DNA from: Erwinia sp. 198
Lineage (GTDB): Bacteria; Pseudomonadota; Gammaproteobacteria; Enterobacterales; Enterobacteriaceae
Length of the DNA stretch: 64,000 bases
NCBI RefSeq assembly: GCF_003937915.1
Contig: NZ_RHUM01000002.1
Location: forward strand, 248,001-312,000
Reading direction: 5' to 3'
The translations under genes were made by a program, and so were the position numbers. This document shows positions 30,487 through 40,468 of the stretch, piece after piece. The notes under the pieces are model-generated. The model was not told where the DNA came from. It made no database searches and saw only the letters and a program-made list of their open reading frames with translations. How positions within the stretch are numbered: position 1 is the first letter of the stretch; each line of letters starts with the position of its first letter.

Positions 30487-31353
30487 TTAACGCTTGCTGG
30501 TCGTACGGCGGTTGCCGCTGACCTGAGTATGGCGCTTAACGGCGCGACGGATCTGATTGGCCTTGGTACGACGGCGATCCTTTTCCAGCGCTACTTTGCT
30601 GGTGGTTTCCGGCGGCAGCCCAACCAGCTCACGCAGATAGTTGGTCGGCGGCAGATCCAGCTCCGTCCAGCCGCCGCGCGGCAGCCCTTTCGGCAGCGTG
30701 ATGTCGCCGTAGCGGGTACGGATCAGACGACTGACCTGCACGCCTACCGATTCCCACAGGCGACGCACTTCGCGGTTACGGCCTTCGGTCAGCGTAACGC
30801 TATACCACTGGTTGATGCCTTCGCCGCCGGTAAACTTCAGCGTTTTAAACGAGGCCGGGCCATCTTCCAGCTGTACGCCACGGCTCAGCTGTTTCAGCTT
30901 ATCGTCATCGACCTGTCCAAACACGCGTACGGCGTATTCCCTTTCCACTTCCCGGCTTGGGTGCATCAAACGGTTAGCCAGCTCGCCATCCGTCGTGAAC
31001 AGCAGCAGGCCGCAGGTATTGACGTCCAGACGCCCTACGGCGATCCAGCGTGCGCCACGCAGCTTGGGTAAACGGTCGAATACGGTAGGACGGCCTTCAG
31101 GATCGTTACGCGTGCAGAGTTCACCTTCTGGTTTGTAATAGGCCAGCACACGGCAAACTTCATTAGTGGATTCCGCTACCGAGACCAGATGGCCGTCGAT
31201 ACGGATTTTTAATGCTTTACCTGGCTCTACGCGGTCGCCCAGCGTGGCCATTTTGCCGTCCACGCTAACGCGTCCGGCAGAAATCATGGTTTCAATTTCG
31301 CGGCGGGAACCATGCCCGGCGCGCGCTAAGACTTTCTGTAATTTTTCGCTCAT
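30487..31353 (-). CDS. rluB: 23S rRNA pseudouridine(2605) synthase RluB
   Basis: The 288-residue enzyme makes pseudouridine 2605 of 23S rRNA. An N-terminal S4 RNA-binding domain (about 1-60, [18 protein letters not shown]) is followed by the RsuA-type catalytic domain with the aspartate in [15 protein letters not shown] and NREVRRLWE near 200. The C-terminal tail is basic, as in E. coli. A good match over the whole length. Confidence 0.95.
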   Translation of the reverse strand: MSEKLQKVLARAGHGSRREIETMISAGRVSVDGKMATLGDRVEPGKALKIRIDGHLVSVAESTNEVCRVLAYYKPEGELCTRNDPEGRPTVFDRLPKLRGARWIAVGRLDVNTCGLLLFTTDGELANRLMHPSREVEREYAVRVFGQVDDDKLKQLSRGVQLEDGPASFKTLKFTGGEGINQWYSVTLTEGRNREVRRLWESVGVQVSRLIRTRYGDITLPKGLPRGGWTELDLPPTNYLRELVGLPPETTSKVALEKDRRRTKANQIRRAVKRHTQVSGNRRTTSKR

Positions 31354-32222
31354 GGCGCTGCCTCTTTGTCGCCTTCCCAGGCGTCATAAAATGAATGGGC
31401 CGTTACTCAGGAGGCGGGGCTTTTTGCGGCTGAATGCACACGACGCCCGCCCCATTTTCAGGGGAAGCGCATTCTACACTAAGTCATCGGCTATTGATAA
31501 CGCTACCGGGCCGTTTGCCAGGGAAAAGATGCGGCATCCTGAAAAGCGGCGGCATCGTTCGATATCGACAGACATGCTTACCAGTCACTCATTCCCTGCG
31601 CTTACCAAAGCGGCTGACCTAAGCCAATTTAACGCAAGGCCTCAACGCGTTATTTAAGGCAAATGTTATCGCATTGTTGATATATATTTGGCTATTTTAA
31701 AGTAAATTAAAGTTAATGCGCGTTCTGCCGATACTGCGCCGTTTTTGAGTCCCGTCCGAATTAAACACAAATATTCAACGCGGTAGAGGGTGAATCCATT
31801 AAGCAAAATGTTTCCTGGATGTTAAAACCACTTTTCTACGCTGAGCCAGTGATTAAAGCTAACTTAACGCAAATGAAAGACACAAAAACTAAATCTATCT
31901 CTATAAATATAGCTCATTGCCATTTTAGATTGAGTTAATTCATCGTAATTACGGTTTTAATTATTTTCAGCTCTTTATTTATTTGCTCCGCTAATAAGTT
32001 TGTGTAGAATTCATTCAGGCCAAACAGAGCCTGCATAGTGAACTGTTAAACAGTCACAATAAAAATTTTAGTTAAGTTGTAAATTATTTTTGCAGTAACC
32101 ATCAGTTAAAAACAGAGGGGAGCACGACTCCCTGTATAACGCCGGTTTCAATCGGCATCGGCCTTGCACGTCGTCAATCTTCACCAGGGATTTACTGACG
32201 TGTCCGACAAAGTGTGACTATT
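31354..32222. other. 870-bp AT-rich region without genes
   Basis: Most of this region, especially 31620-32100, is far more AT-rich than the flanking core genes. No ORF with a plausible start is seen. E. coli has yciQ near here. A 13-bp palindrome lies at 32042-32054. The composition suggests horizontal origin or H-NS binding; it ends at the serine-protease-like lipoprotein gene. Confidence 0.55.
32042..32054. promoter_or_regulatory. 13-bp palindrome, possible operator
   Basis: ACTGTT-A-AACAGT is a perfect palindrome with a one-base centre, about 170 nt before the protease-like lipoprotein gene. It could be an operator; the regulator is unknown. It does not fit the LexA spacing. Confidence 0.3.
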
Positions 32223-32849
32223 ATGAAAAGAATAATGCCCCTCGCGGCGTTGGCTTTGCTGACGCTGACCGGCTGCTCTGTAGGTAAATATGAGTACAGC
32301 AGAGAAGCGCTTAAACGAGTCGATATGAACTTTACCGGCATACCTACCGTGCTGGGCGTCGGTTCACTGGGTACCAGCATCCCGATTACGCCCGAGTACA
32401 GCCTGACTGCCGCTCACGTGGCTAAACTATCCGTACAGCGCGTTAAGGCTTATCATCCTTACTGCGACCTGGCGATTATCTATCATAAAAACGACCTGAA
32501 AACCCTGCCGAAATTCCGCGAAGGTGAAATTGGCGCGCCGGTGAAAATGTACGGCTACAGCTTTATTACCGCCATGCCGGTGGAATCTTCCGGCGTGAAC
32601 CTGGCGTTGACCGGTATTCGCAATGAATGGAATAAACGCCCCTGCGTAGCGATGGCTTCCAATGCGGGCGTGGTGAAAGGCATGTCGGGCGGCGCGGTCT
32701 ATAACGGCGATGATACAATTGGCGGCGTGATAGTTGGTTTTACCAATCAAATTAAAAGGCATAAGGCCGGTAGCGGACCGTTGAAAGATGTGTCACTTTA
32801 TATTCCTTATGCAGACTTTAAAGACTGGCTACAAAAAACGACGTCTTAA
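32223..32849 (+). CDS. Trypsin-like serine protease lipoprotein
   Basis: The 208-residue product starts with a signal peptide and lipobox LTGC (cysteine 18), so the mature protein should be lipid-anchored in the envelope. A chymotrypsin-fold triad is readable: H65 in TAAHV, D82 in CDLAII, and S155 in GMSGGAV. Spacing and the GxSGG motif fit a compact trypsin-like domain. I do not recognise a named homologue and the substrate is unknown. The gene is alone, behind a long AT-rich gap, and replaces the genes found here in E. coli. The ATG at 32223 is preferred to the GTG three codons earlier; the ribosome binding site is weak. Confidence 0.75.
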   Translation: MKRIMPLAALALLTLTGCSVGKYEYSREALKRVDMNFTGIPTVLGVGSLGTSIPITPEYSLTAAHVAKLSVQRVKAYHPYCDLAIIYHKNDLKTLPKFREGEIGAPVKMYGYSFITAMPVESSGVNLALTGIRNEWNKRPCVAMASNAGVVKGMSGGAVYNGDDTIGGVIVGFTNQIKRHKAGSGPLKDVSLYIPYADFKDWLQKTTS

Positions 32850-32924
32850 AATCCCTGAAAAGAAATAAGCGAATTAATCATGTTTATTTATTAAGGCTCG
32901 CCTTTTTGACGAGCCTGGTATTAT

Positions 32925-33545
32925 TCAGAGGAAAGGTTTAACATCGCCTGCGCCTTCGCGCACAACCTGCGGCGTATCTTCGGTTAAATCGATCACCGTA
33001 GTAGGCTGCTGCCCCAGATAGCCGCCGTGAATAATTAAATCAACCTGTTTGCCGATCGTCTCCTGAATCGCTTCCGGATCGGATTCGGTAAAATCGTTGC
33101 CCGGCAGCATCAGCGAAGTGGACATCAAGGGTTCGTTCAGCGCCTCCAGCAACGCCAGCGCCACCGGATTGGAAGGCACACGCAGCCCAATCGTCTTACG
33201 CTTATCGCTCATCAGGCGGCGCGGTACCTCTTTGGTTGCCTTCAAAATAAACGTGTAGTTGCCTGGCGTATTATTTTTAATCAGGCGAAACGCGGTATTG
33301 TCCACGTATGCATAGGTAGACAGCTCTGAAAGATCGCGACAGACCAGCGTAAAGTTATGGTCGCTGTCCAGCTGCCTGATGCGACAGATGCGCTCCATCG
33401 CGTTTTTATCTTCCAGCCTGCAGCCCAGCGCATAGCCCGAGTCCGTAGGATAAACCATGACCGATCCTTTATGCAGCAGCTCTACGGCCTGTTTGATCAG
33501 CCGGGGCTGGGGGTTTTCCGGGTGTATATAAAAGAACTGACTCAT
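32925..33545 (-). CDS. yciO: YciO, Sua5/YrdC-family protein
   Basis: The 206-residue product equals E. coli YciO. It belongs to the Sua5/YrdC/TsaC family, with YPTDSGYALGC near residue 30 and KRKTIGLRVPSN near 140 for nucleotide and threonine binding. YciO resembles TsaC, which makes threonylcarbamoyl-AMP for tRNA, but its own role is not established. It starts MSQFFYIHP at 33545. It follows trpH at 38 nt and is probably co-transcribed. Confidence 0.95.
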   Translation of the reverse strand: MSQFFYIHPENPQPRLIKQAVELLHKGSVMVYPTDSGYALGCRLEDKNAMERICRIRQLDSDHNFTLVCRDLSELSTYAYVDNTAFRLIKNNTPGNYTFILKATKEVPRRLMSDKRKTIGLRVPSNPVALALLEALNEPLMSTSLMLPGNDFTESDPEAIQETIGKQVDLIIHGGYLGQQPTTVIDLTEDTPQVVREGAGDVKPFL

Positions 33546-33583
33546 AATCGACCTCATGCCTGTCGCGCGACGGGCGAACAGGA

Positions 33584-34447
33584 TCAAATTTCAGGAAAGC
33601 GCAGCCAGACGGCTTCCACGCCGGCCGGAAGCCATAATTTTTTTCCCAACTCTATCCACGGACAGGGCTGATGGAAATCAGAGCCCTGTGACGCGGCCAG
33701 CTGGTAGTCCTGCGCGTAACGCGCCAGCTGCGTGCGCTCGTTGGGCGCCTGCTGGCACTGTGCAACCTCCATTGCATCTCCCCCTTCTTCTTTAAAGTGG
33801 GCGATTAAACGCTTCAACCATTTTGCGGAAAGGCCGTAGCGGCCCGGATGAGCCAACACGGCGCGCCCGCCAGAATGATGAATGGCATCAATGGCTTGTT
33901 TAATTGTACACCACTGTGGCGGCACGTAGCCGGTTTTGCCGCGCGCCAGATAATTTTTAAAGACCTGCGCCATATTATCGGCCTTGCCCTGCGCAATTAA
34001 GAAGCGGGCAAAATGGCCTCGGGTAATCGCGCCGCCTTCGGCCAGCGCCAGCGCGCCTTCCAGCGCACCGGGAATGCGCGCTTTCTCCAGCCGTTCAGCA
34101 ATCAGCTGCGCGCGAACCATTCGACGATCGCTCTGCGCCTGCAGAAACTGCTTCAGCACGGGATGCTCTTCTTCCACGCCCAGTCCGACAATATGAATTT
34201 CATGGTTTTCCCATAGCGAAGAAACTTCGACGCCTGCTACCAGCCGCAGCGGCAGCTGGTGTCTGGCGATGGCTTCGCGTGCAGGCTGCACGCCATCAAC
34301 CGAATCGTGATCGGTGACAGCAAGGACGCCGACCCGTTGTTCCACCGCTCTGAGTACCAGTTCTTCAGGCGTTAACAGGCCGTCAGAGGCACGGGTATGG
34401 CTGTGTAAATCGTAGATGGGCCAGGGATTAAGCGGGGTTTCAGACAA
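33584..34447 (-). CDS. rnm: 5'-3' exoribonuclease Rnm (TrpH/YciV), PHP family
   Basis: The 287-residue PHP-domain phosphoesterase matches E. coli TrpH/YciV, now called RNase AM, which trims 5' ends of rRNA and acts on 3',5'-bisphosphonucleotides. Metal-site motifs are YDLHSHTRASDG at the N-terminus, TDHDS near 45, ENHEIHIVG, VLAHPGRYGLSAKW, and SQGSDFHQPCPW near the end. The start is taken as TTG at 34447, because GGAG lies about 8 nt upstream and the N-terminus then matches the family; the frame reaches an upstream GTG/ATG at 34501. It is divergent from the trp operon. Confidence 0.92.
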   Translation of the reverse strand: MSETPLNPWPIYDLHSHTRASDGLLTPEELVLRAVEQRVGVLAVTDHDSVDGVQPAREAIARHQLPLRLVAGVEVSSLWENHEIHIVGLGVEEEHPVLKQFLQAQSDRRMVRAQLIAERLEKARIPGALEGALALAEGGAITRGHFARFLIAQGKADNMAQVFKNYLARGKTGYVPPQWCTIKQAIDAIHHSGGRAVLAHPGRYGLSAKWLKRLIAHFKEEGGDAMEVAQCQQAPNERTQLARYAQDYQLAASQGSDFHQPCPWIELGKKLWLPAGVEAVWLRFPEI

Positions 34448-34516
34448 AACGACTCCGGAAAGCGCTAAAAAGGTCGCTGCATGATACCCGCAATTGCGCA
34501 CAAGAGAAAAAGAGTA

Positions 34517-34545
34517 TTGACATTTCCGCCGCGAACCAGTTAACT
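34517..34545 (+). promoter_or_regulatory. trp operon promoter
   Basis: TTGACA (34517-34522) and TTAACT (34540-34545) are separated by 17 nt, the same elements and spacing as the E. coli trp promoter. Confidence 0.92.
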
Positions 34546-34552
34546 AGTACGC
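34533..34552 (+). promoter_or_regulatory. TrpR operator
   Basis: GAACCAGTTAACTAGTACGC overlaps the -10 element and differs from the E. coli trp operator (GAACTAGTTAACTAGTACGC) by one base. TrpR with bound tryptophan should block polymerase here. Confidence 0.9.
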
Positions 34553-34577
34553 AAGTTCACACACAAGGTAGCGAAAA

Positions 34578-34625
34578 ATGAAAAACACAATGACAACGAA
34601 CGGCTGGTGGCGTACTTCTTCCTGA
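34578..34625 (+). CDS. trpL: trp leader peptide
   Basis: The 15-residue peptide MKNTMTTNGWWRTSS carries the tandem tryptophan codons (34605-34610) that sense charged tRNA-Trp. A ribosome stalled there favours the antiterminator formed by CGGGC (34627-34631) and GCCCG (34673-34677). It is too short for standard gene prediction. Confidence 0.93.
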   Translation: MKNTMTTNGWWRTSS

Positions 34626-34670
34626 ACGGGCGGAGAAGTCGTGCACGCAGCTGTCGCTGTAACGCTACTC

Positions 34671-34698
34671 AGGCCCGCCGCAAGCGGGCCTTTTTTTT
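34671..34698 (+). terminator. trp attenuator
   Basis: The 3:4 hairpin GGCCCGC / GCGGGCC with loop CGCAA is followed by eight T. It lies 23 nt before the trpE start and ends transcription when tryptophan is plentiful. Confidence 0.93.
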
Positions 34699-34721
34699 AG
34701 CCAAATTTGAGAACTGACCTT

Positions 34722-36281
34722 ATGCAAACGCAAACTACAGTGAAGTTGATTACCGGCGCCGCGCCCTACCGTGAGGATCCGGCCGCGCTCTTCCACCAGC
34801 TCTGCGGCGCGCGTCCCGCCACGCTGCTGCTGGAGTCGGCGGACATTGACAGCAAGCGCAACCTGAAAAGCCTGCTGATTATCGACAGCGCGCTGCGCAT
34901 TAAGGCACTGGACGATACCGTTACCGTCCAGGCGCTATCGGAAAACGGCCGCGCGCTGCTGCCGCTGCTGGATGCCGCGCTGCCCGAGTCGGTGATCAAT
35001 ACCGTACGTCCCGACGGCCGCGAGCTGCGTTTTCCGCAGGATAATGCGGTGCAGGATGAGGATTCCCGCCTGAAGACGCTGTCGGTATTCGATGCGCTGC
35101 GCCTGATCCCACACCTGCTGAAAAGCCCGGCGGACGAGCGCGAGGCGATGCTGCTTGGCGGCCTGTTCGCCTACGACCTGGTGGCGGGGTTTGAAGATCT
35201 GCCCGCGCTGGACAATAACCAGCGCTGTCCCGATTACTGCTTTTATCTGGCCGAAACGTTACTGGTGATCGATCACCAAAGCCAGAGCGCGCGCCTGCAG
35301 GCCAGCCTGTTTACGACGGCGCCCGGCGAATTTTTACGCCTGCAGCGCCGTATCGAACAGCTGCACGGCCAGATGCTCCAGCCCGCGCCCGCTATTCCGG
35401 TGCAGTCGCTGGAGACGATGTCGCTTGCCGTCAGTCAGGACGACGAGGAATATTGCGCCGTGGTGCGCAAGATGCAGGAAGCCATCCGCAGCGGTGAAAT
35501 TTTCCAGGTCGTGCCGTCGCGCCGCTTCTCGCTGCCCTGCCCGTCGCCGCTGGCCGCCTACGACACGCTGAAGCACAGCAACCCAAGCCCCTATATGTTT
35601 TTTATGCAGGATCAGGATTTCAGCCTGTTCGGCGCCTCGCCGGAAAGCTCGCTGAAGTATTCGGCCGACAGCCGCCAGATCGAAATTTATCCGATTGCCG
35701 GAACCCGCCCGCGCGGTCGTCATGCCGACGGCTCGCTGGATCGCGATCTCGACAGCCGTATTGAGCTGGAGATGCGTACTGACCATAAAGAGCTCGCCGA
35801 GCACCTGATGCTGGTAGACCTGGCGCGTAACGATCTGGCACGCATCTGCGAGCCGGGCAGCCGCTACGTAGCCGACTTAACCAAGGTTGACCGCTACTCT
35901 TTTGTGATGCACCTGGTTTCCCGCGTGGTAGGCAAACTGCGTGAGGATCTGGACGTGCTGCACGCCTACCGCGCCTGTATGAATATGGGCACGCTCAGCG
36001 GCGCGCCGAAAGTTCGCGCCATGCGCCTGATCGCCGAGGCGGAAGGCACGCGGCGCGGCAGCTACGGCGGTGCGGTCGGCTACTTTACCGCCAGCGGCGA
36101 TCTGGATACCTGCATCGTGATCCGCTCAGCCTATGTCGAGGATGGCATTGCTACCGTTCAGGCCGGCGCGGGCGTGGTGCTGGATTCCAACCCGCAGGCG
36201 GAAGCCGATGAGAGCCGCAATAAAGCCCGCGCGGTGCTGCGCGCCATCGCCACTGCCCATCATTGCAAGGAGATTTTCTGA
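34722..36281 (+). CDS. trpE: Anthranilate synthase component I
   Basis: The 519-residue chorismate-binding subunit (E. coli 520) turns chorismate and ammonia or glutamine-derived ammonia into anthranilate, with TrpG. The tryptophan feedback motif LLESADI lies at residues 36-42 (S39 equals E. coli S40). The catalytic half has [27 protein letters not shown] and GAPKVRAM. The ATG at 34722 is chosen by homology. The stop overlaps trpG by one base. Confidence 0.98.
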   Translation: MQTQTTVKLITGAAPYREDPAALFHQLCGARPATLLLESADIDSKRNLKSLLIIDSALRIKALDDTVTVQALSENGRALLPLLDAALPESVINTVRPDGRELRFPQDNAVQDEDSRLKTLSVFDALRLIPHLLKSPADEREAMLLGGLFAYDLVAGFEDLPALDNNQRCPDYCFYLAETLLVIDHQSQSARLQASLFTTAPGEFLRLQRRIEQLHGQMLQPAPAIPVQSLETMSLAVSQDDEEYCAVVRKMQEAIRSGEIFQVVPSRRFSLPCPSPLAAYDTLKHSNPSPYMFFMQDQDFSLFGASPESSLKYSADSRQIEIYPIAGTRPRGRHADGSLDRDLDSRIELEMRTDHKELAEHLMLVDLARNDLARICEPGSRYVADLTKVDRYSFVMHLVSRVVGKLREDLDVLHAYRACMNMGTLSGAPKVRAMRLIAEAEGTRRGSYGGAVGYFTASGDLDTCIVIRSAYVEDGIATVQAGAGVVLDSNPQAEADESRNKARAVLRAIATAHHCKEIF

Positions 36282-36862
36282 TGGCTGATATTCTGCTGCT
36301 CGACAATATTGACTCTTTTACCTGGAATCTCGTCGACCAGGTGCGTGCCTTCGGCCATAACGTGGTTATCTACCGCAATAACGTGCCTGCCGACACGCTG
36401 ATTGCCCGTTTGCAGGAGATGGACAATCCGGTGCTGCTGCTGTCGCCAGGCCCAGGCGCACCGGCCGATGCGGGCTGTATGCCGGAGCTGCTGCGGCGCC
36501 TGCGCGGACAGCTGCCGATTATCGGGATCTGCCTGGGCCATCAGGCGATTGTGGAAGCCTACGGCGGCCACGTTGGCCAGGCGGGCGAGATCCTGCACGG
36601 TAAAGCCTCAGCCATCGCCCATGACGAGTCGGCCATGTTCGCCGGGCTGAGCAATCCGCTGCCCGTCGCACGCTATCACTCGCTGGTCGGCAGCAACGTA
36701 CCGGCCGATCTGACGATTAACGCAACTTTTAACGGCATGGTGATGGCGGTGCGTCACGACGCCGACCGCGTCTGCGGTTTCCAGTTTCACCCGGAATCGA
36801 TTCTGACCAGTCAGGGCGCACGCCTGCTGGAGCAGACCCTGGCCTGGGCGCTGGCGAAATAA
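36281..36862 (+). CDS. trpG: Anthranilate synthase component II (glutamine amidotransferase)
   Basis: The 193-residue class-I amidotransferase supplies ammonia to TrpE. The catalytic triad is C84 in GICLGHQ, H170 and E172 in FQFHPES; the oxyanion region is LLSPGPG. It is a free-standing protein, unlike E. coli where TrpG is fused to TrpD. AAGGAG lies upstream, and the start overlaps the trpE stop (TGATG), giving coupled translation of the two subunits. Confidence 0.97.
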   Translation: MADILLLDNIDSFTWNLVDQVRAFGHNVVIYRNNVPADTLIARLQEMDNPVLLLSPGPGAPADAGCMPELLRRLRGQLPIIGICLGHQAIVEAYGGHVGQAGEILHGKASAIAHDESAMFAGLSNPLPVARYHSLVGSNVPADLTINATFNGMVMAVRHDADRVCGFQFHPESILTSQGARLLEQTLAWALAK

Positions 36863-36872
36863 GGAGAGCATA

Positions 36873-37871
36873 ATGAACGCAATACTGGAAAAACTGTACC
36901 AGGCGCAGACCCTGACCCGGGAAGAGAGCCACCAGCTGTTCTCCGCCATTGTCACCGGACAGCTGGAGCCAACCCAGCTGGCCGGCGCGCTGATCGCCAT
37001 GAAGATCCGCGGCGAACGGCCTGAAGAGATCGCCGGGGCCGCCACGGCGCTGCTGGCGGACGCCAAACCCTTTCCCCGCCCGGAGTATGCCTTTGCCGAT
37101 ATCGTCGGCACCGGCGGCGACGGCAGCAACAGCATTAATATCTCTACCGCCAGCGCCTTTGTGGCGGCGGCCTGCGGGCTGAAGGTGGCAAAACACGGCA
37201 ACCGCAGCGTTTCCAGCAAATCCGGATCTTCCGATCTGCTGGCGGCATTCGGCATTGATCTGGCGATGCCTGCCGAACGGGCCCGCCAGGCGCTGGACGA
37301 TCTTAACGTCTGCTTCCTGTTTGCGCCGCAGTACCATACCGGGTTTCGCCACGCGATGCCGGTGCGCCAGCAGCTGAAGACCCGCACGCTGTTCAACGTG
37401 CTTGGCCCGCTAATCAACCCGGCGCGACCGCCGCTGGCGGTGATCGGCGTCTACAGCCCGGAGCTGGTGCTGCCGATTGCCCAGACGCTGAAAGTGCTGG
37501 GCTATCAGCGCGCGGCGGTGGTGCACGGCGGCGGCATGGATGAAGTGGCGCTGCACAGCGCAACGCAGGTGGCGGAGTTACGCGAAGGCGAAATCACCAG
37601 CTATCAGCTGACGCCTGAAGATTTTGGCCTGAGCTATCATCCACAGGAGGCGCTGGCGGGCGGCTCGCCGGAAGAAAACCGTGACATTCTGACGCGATTG
37701 CTCCAGGGTAAAGGCGAGCAGGCGCACGAAGAGGCCGTAGCCGTTAACGTCGCGCTGCTGCTGAAGATTTTCGGCCAGGAAGATTTACGGGAAAATGCGC
37801 AAAAGGCGCTGAAAGCGATCCGCAGCGGCCAGGCCTATGAGCGCGTGGTCGCGCTGGCAGCAAGAGGATAA
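36873..37871 (+). CDS. trpD: Anthranilate phosphoribosyltransferase
   Basis: The 332-residue enzyme joins anthranilate to PRPP. PRPP-binding [14 protein letters not shown] lies near residue 80, with [17 protein letters not shown] after it and HGGGMDEV near 220. It starts 10 nt after trpG with its own AAGGAG, and is separate from the amidotransferase, the ancestral arrangement. Confidence 0.97.
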   Translation: MNAILEKLYQAQTLTREESHQLFSAIVTGQLEPTQLAGALIAMKIRGERPEEIAGAATALLADAKPFPRPEYAFADIVGTGGDGSNSINISTASAFVAAACGLKVAKHGNRSVSSKSGSSDLLAAFGIDLAMPAERARQALDDLNVCFLFAPQYHTGFRHAMPVRQQLKTRTLFNVLGPLINPARPPLAVIGVYSPELVLPIAQTLKVLGYQRAAVVHGGGMDEVALHSATQVAELREGEITSYQLTPEDFGLSYHPQEALAGGSPEENRDILTRLLQGKGEQAHEEAVAVNVALLLKIFGQEDLRENAQKALKAIRSGQAYERVVALAARG

Positions 37872-37872
37872 T

Positions 37873-39231
37873 ATGGAAACCGTACTGAACAAAATTGTGC
37901 AGGATAAGGCGATTTGGCTGGCCGAGCGCCAGCAGCGCCAGCCGTTGGCCTCGTTTCAGAACGAGATCGAGCCGGCGACCCGCAGCTTTTATCATGCGCT
38001 GTCAGGCGCCAGAACCGTTTTTATTCTGGAATGCAAAAAGGCCTCGCCCTCAAAAGGCGTGATCCGGGAAGATTTCGATCCGGCCGCCATTGCGGGCGTT
38101 TATAAAGATCACGCTTCGGCCGTTTCGGTACTGACCGACGAAAAATATTTCCAGGGCAGCTTCGATTTTCTGCCGGTGGTCAGCGCCGCCATTACCCAGC
38201 CCGTGCTGTGCAAAGATTTTATTATCGATCCGTATCAAATTTATCTGGCGCGCTATTACCAGGCGGACGCGATCCTGCTGATGCTTTCCGTAGTGAATGA
38301 CGAGCAGTATCGCCAGTTGGCTGCGGTGGCGCACAGCCTGAATATGGGCGTGCTGACTGAAGTCATCAGTGACGAGGAGCTGGCGCGCGCCACCGCGCTG
38401 GGCGCCAAAGTGGTCGGCATCAATAACCGCGACCTGCGCGATCTCTCTATCGATCTCGACCGTACGCGTCGTCTTGCGCCTAAAGTCGCCCATGGCGTGA
38501 CGGTGATCAGCGAATCAGGCATCAACAGCTATGCTCAGGTTCGCGAGCTGAGCCACTTCGCCAACGGCTTTTTAATCGGCTCCGCCCTGATGTCGGAAGC
38601 GGATCTTTCCGCCGCCGTGCGTCGGGTCATTATTGGCGATAACAAAGTGTGCGGCCTGACCCGCGCCGAAGATGCGCGGAGCGCGCTGGAAGCCGGCGCG
38701 GTTTACGGCGGTCTGATTTTCGCAGAAGGCTCGCCACGCAAAGTAACGCCGGAGCAGGCGAAAAAGGTGATGGCGGGCGGCGCGCTGAAATATGTCGGCG
38801 TGTTCCGTAACAATGCGCTTAGTGACGTTGTCACTGTTAGCCGTGAGCTGGGCCTTTCTGTTGTGCAGCTGCATGGCGATGAAGACCGTGATTTTGTCGC
38901 CGAACTACGCCGCCAGCTGCCGGGTGAGGTAAAAATCTGGAAGGCGTTCAGCATTCGTTCTGCGCTGCCCGCCCGCGACTGGCCGCACGTCGACCGCTAT
39001 GTCTTTGACAACGGTAGCGGCGGCACCGGCAACCGTTTCGACTGGGCGCTGCTGGAAGGCGAACAGCTGGATAACGTGCTGCTGGCGGGCGGCCTGAGCG
39101 CCGACAACTGCGTCAGCGCCGCCCGCCTTGGCTGCGCCGGTCTGGATTTTAACTCCGGCGTCGAAAGCGCGCCCGGCCTGAAGGATGCGGACAAAATCGC
39201 CTCGGTGTTTCAAACGCTGAGAGCCTACTGA
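37873..39231 (+). CDS. trpC: Bifunctional indole-3-glycerol phosphate synthase / phosphoribosylanthranilate isomerase
   Basis: The 452-residue fusion (E. coli 453) has TrpC in residues about 1-255 (FILECKKASPSKG, LCKDFIIDPYQIYLARYYQADAI split by turns, ISESGI) and TrpF in about 256-452 (NKVCGLTRAEDA, LHGDED, LLAGGLSADN, LDFNSGVE). It performs two consecutive steps, isomerisation then ring closure. The ATG at 37873 is one base after the trpD stop codon; an in-frame earlier codon within trpD is not used. Confidence 0.97.
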   Translation: METVLNKIVQDKAIWLAERQQRQPLASFQNEIEPATRSFYHALSGARTVFILECKKASPSKGVIREDFDPAAIAGVYKDHASAVSVLTDEKYFQGSFDFLPVVSAAITQPVLCKDFIIDPYQIYLARYYQADAILLMLSVVNDEQYRQLAAVAHSLNMGVLTEVISDEELARATALGAKVVGINNRDLRDLSIDLDRTRRLAPKVAHGVTVISESGINSYAQVRELSHFANGFLIGSALMSEADLSAAVRRVIIGDNKVCGLTRAEDARSALEAGAVYGGLIFAEGSPRKVTPEQAKKVMAGGALKYVGVFRNNALSDVVTVSRELGLSVVQLHGDEDRDFVAELRRQLPGEVKIWKAFSIRSALPARDWPHVDRYVFDNGSGGTGNRFDWALLEGEQLDNVLLAGGLSADNCVSAARLGCAGLDFNSGVESAPGLKDADKIASVFQTLRAY

Positions 39232-39277
39232 CCGTCTGGCGTCGCTACGGCGGCGCAACTGCGAATAAGGAAGCGAA

Positions 39278-40468
39278 ATGACTTTATTAAATCCCTGGTT
39301 TGGCGAGTTCGGCGGTATGTACGTGCCGCAGATCCTGATGCCCGCGCTGCAGCAGCTGGAAGAGGCCTTTGTCAGCGCCCAGCGCGATCCTGAGTTTCAG
39401 GCGGAATTCGTCGGCCTGCTGAAAAATTACGCCGGTCGCCCTACCGCGCTGACGCTGTGTAAGAATCTGACCAAAGGCACCAAAACCCGTCTTTACCTGA
39501 AGCGTGAAGATCTGCTGCACGGCGGCGCGCACAAAACCAATCAGGTGCTGGGACAGGCGCTGCTGGCGAAACGCATGGGCAAAAACGAAATTATTGCGGA
39601 AACCGGCGCGGGCCAGCACGGCGTCGCTTCGGCGCTCGCCAGCGCCCTGCTGGGCCTGAAGTGCCGCATCTATATGGGCGCCAAGGATATCGAGCGCCAG
39701 TCGCCTAACGTGTTCCGCATGAAGCTGATGGGCGCAGAGGTGATCCCCGTGCACAGCGGCTCCGCTACGCTGAAAGATGCCTGTAACGAGGCGCTGCGCG
39801 ACTGGTCGGGCAGCTATGAAAACGCCCACTATATGTTAGGCACGGCGGCGGGCCCGCATCCCTTCCCGACCATAGTGCGCGAGTTCCAGCGCATGATCGG
39901 TGAAGAAACTAAAGTGCAGATCCAGGAGCAGGAAGGCCGCCTGCCGGATGCGATTATCGCCTGCGTGGGCGGCGGTTCCAACGCTATCGGCATGTTCGCG
40001 GACTTTATCGACGAGGCTTCCGTTGGGCTGATTGGCGTGGAGCCTGCCGGTCACGGCATTGAAACCGGCGAGCACGGCGCGCCGCTCAAGCATGGCCGCG
40101 TCGGCATCTATTTCGGCATGAAAGCGCCGATGATGCAGACGGAAGAGGGTCAGATTGAGGAGTCCTATTCAATTTCCGCCGGCCTGGATTTCCCTTCCGT
40201 GGGGCCGCAGCATGCGCATCTGAACAGCATCGGCCGCGCCGACTACGTTTCCATTACCGATGACGAAGCGCTGGACGCGTTCAAAACGCTTTGCCGCAGC
40301 GAAGGCATTATTCCCGCGCTGGAGTCTTCCCATGCGCTGGCTCACGCGCTGAAAATGATGCGTGAAGCGCCGGAAAAAGAGCAGCTGCTGGTGGTAAACC
40401 TGTCTGGCCGCGGCGATAAAGATATTTTCACCGTGCACGATATTCTGACAGCGAAGGGAGAGATCTGA
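39278..40468 (+). CDS. trpB: Tryptophan synthase beta chain
   Basis: The 396-residue PLP enzyme joins indole and serine to make tryptophan. The PLP lysine is K86 in GGAHKTNQ, the catalytic glutamate lies in AETGAGQHG, and the phosphate-binding loop is [11 protein letters not shown]. It follows trpC after 46 nt and shares its stop with the trpA start (TGATG), as expected of subunits of one complex. Confidence 0.98.
   Translation: MTLLNPWFGEFGGMYVPQILMPALQQLEEAFVSAQRDPEFQAEFVGLLKNYAGRPTALTLCKNLTKGTKTRLYLKREDLLHGGAHKTNQVLGQALLAKRMGKNEIIAETGAGQHGVASALASALLGLKCRIYMGAKDIERQSPNVFRMKLMGAEVIPVHSGSATLKDACNEALRDWSGSYENAHYMLGTAAGPHPFPTIVREFQRMIGEETKVQIQEQEGRLPDAIIACVGGGSNAIGMFADFIDEASVGLIGVEPAGHGIETGEHGAPLKHGRVGIYFGMKAPMMQTEEGQIEESYSISAGLDFPSVGPQHAHLNSIGRADYVSITDDEALDAFKTLCRSEGIIPALESSHALAHALKMMREAPEKEQLLVVNLSGRGDKDIFTVHDILTAKGEI

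Noticed and set aside
32893-32921. Hairpin between the protease gene and yciO
   Set aside because: The stem AGGCTCG / CGAGCCT is good but no T-run follows on either strand, so I did not call a terminator.
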